Shown here: positions 5,221 through 6,000 of the stretch, piece by piece
Numbering within the stretch: position 1 is the first letter of the stretch
Layout of the letters: the number at the start of each line of letters is the position of its first letter
DNA from: an uncultured Mesorhizobium sp.
Lineage (GTDB): Bacteria; Pseudomonadota; Alphaproteobacteria; Rhizobiales; Rhizobiaceae
Reading direction: 5' to 3'
Assembly (NCBI GenBank): GCA_950071955.1
Contig: CATMOC010000255.1
Span: 1-6,000 of the forward strand
Length of the DNA stretch: 6,000 nucleotides
The notes under the pieces: model-generated
Seen by the model: only the letters and a program-made list of their open reading frames with translations
Databases searched by the model: none
Told to the model about the DNA's origin: nothing
Position numbers and translations under genes: made by a program

Positions 5221-6000
5221 TCAGGCCTTCGAGGCCTGCGTCGGCATCGTTCCTGACGCCTTGTCGTCCGTCTCCTGCGAAAGCGCGCCGGGACGCAGCT
5301 TGAACAGGATCAGGAGCGGCGCCGCGATGAAGATCGACGAGTAGGTACCGAAGATCACGCCAAACAGCATCGCCGCCGTGAACGAGCGTATCACCTCGCC
5401 GCCGAACAGGAACAGCGCGAGCAGCGCCAGTATCGTCGTCAGCGACGTCATCGTCGTACGCGACAGCGTCTCGTTGATCGCGAGGTTCAGCAGTTGCGGC
5501 AGCGGCATCTTCTTGTATCGCCGCAGTTCCTCGCGCACGCGGTCGTAGACGACCACCGTATCGTTGAGCGAATAGCCGACGATGGTCAGGATCGCCGCGA
5601 TCGAGGACTGGTTGAACTCGATCCCGCTGACCACGAAGAAGCCGATCGTGATGACGATATCGTGCACGGTGGCGACGATGGCGCCCACGGCGAACTGCCA
5701 CTCGAACCGGAACCAGACGTAGACGAGGATCAGGGCAAGCGCGACGAGCACGCCGATCGTGCCCTGCGTGGCCAGTTCGCTGGAAACGGTCGGGCCCACG
5801 GTCTCGACGCGGCGCATGTCGAAATCGTCGCCCAGTTCCGCCTGAACCTTGGCGACGGCGCTCTGCTGGGCGTTCTCGCCGCCATCCTGCGCCTGTACGC
5901 GGATCAGCACGTCGGTATCGGGTCCGAACTGCTGGACCTGCACCTCGCCCAGGTTGAGTTCGGAGAGCCTCCCGCGAATTTCGCCGACGTCGGCGGGGCC
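5221..6000 (-). CDS. secF: Protein translocase subunit SecF, 5' end beyond the window
   Basis: SecF pairs with SecD in the inner membrane and uses the proton gradient to help SecYEG export or insert proteins. The frame stays open to the window edge, and 259 C-terminal residues are present. Perhaps 50-60 N-terminal residues, including the first membrane helix, lie outside. The visible part starts with the periplasmic P1 domain (residues 1-65 of this fragment). Then come the VGPTVSSEL motif (68-76), and helices at about 81-97, 102-124, 132-152, 185-201 and 207-233. The RND-type blocks LTIVGYSLNDTVVVYDRVRE (138-157) and ETLSRTTMTSLTTI (177-190) are diagnostic. The GTG at 5943 is an internal codon, not the start, because SecF-like sequence continues upstream of it. 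The short tail after 240 is polar and variable. It is followed closely by the Mth938-domain gene. Confidence 0.96.
   Translation of the reverse strand, partial: GPADVGEIRGRLSELNLGEVQVQQFGPDTDVLIRVQAQDGGENAQQSAVAKVQAELGDDFDMRRVETVGPTVSSELATQGTIGVLVALALILVYVWFRFEWQFAVGAIVATVHDIVITIGFFVVSGIEFNQSSIAAILTIVGYSLNDTVVVYDRVREELRRYKKMPLPQLLNLAINETLSRTTMTSLTTILALLALFLFGGEVIRSFTAAMLFGVIFGTYSSIFIAAPLLILFKLRPGALSQETDDKASGTMPTQASKA

Noticed and set aside
5221..5943. SecF starting at the GTG at 5943
   Set aside because: The frame continues to the window edge and the extra 19 residues read like the SecF periplasmic domain, so the true start lies outside.

Overview
The window looks like chromosomal DNA of a GC-rich alphaproteobacterium, most likely of the Hyphomicrobiales (Rhizobiales), near the Mesorhizobium/Phyllobacteriaceae group. 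This placement rests on strong G/C preference at third codon positions and on the order secF, Mth938-domain gene, squalene/phytoene-synthase-like gene, which I recall as typical of that order. It is an inference, not a database result. Seven protein genes cover nearly everything. I see no RNA gene, insertion sequence, phage gene or CRISPR array.

Left part (1-2430): a minus-strand gene for a c-di-GMP phosphodiesterase-type HD-GYP protein (63-1496) is divergent from a plus-strand crotonase-fold gene (1597-2430). The HD-GYP protein carries two copies of the fold, and only the C-terminal copy is intact. The crotonase has the full acid triad of delta3,5-delta2,4-dienoyl-CoA isomerase. The two genes share a 100-base promoter-bearing gap.

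Middle part (2431-3909): a minus-strand pair. A small protein with one N-terminal membrane anchor (3475-3909) is translationally coupled through TGATG to a sterol-desaturase-family di-iron membrane oxidase (2507-3475). The 3' end of the oxidase gene converges on the crotonase gene.

Right part (3998-6000): a compact minus-strand cluster with the 3' part of secF (cut by the window edge), then an Mth938-domain protein 7 bases later, then a squalene/phytoene-synthase-like protein 1 base later. The last two are the bacterial relatives of the human mitochondrial complex I assembly factors NDUFAF3 and NDUFAF6. The synthase-like protein has lost key residues of both aspartate-rich motifs, so it is probably not a prenyl-joining enzyme. 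The most interesting reading of the window is a conserved module linking Sec-dependent membrane insertion to respiratory complex assembly. The neighbouring 'squalene synthase' and 'sterol desaturase' names should not be combined into a sterol pathway.
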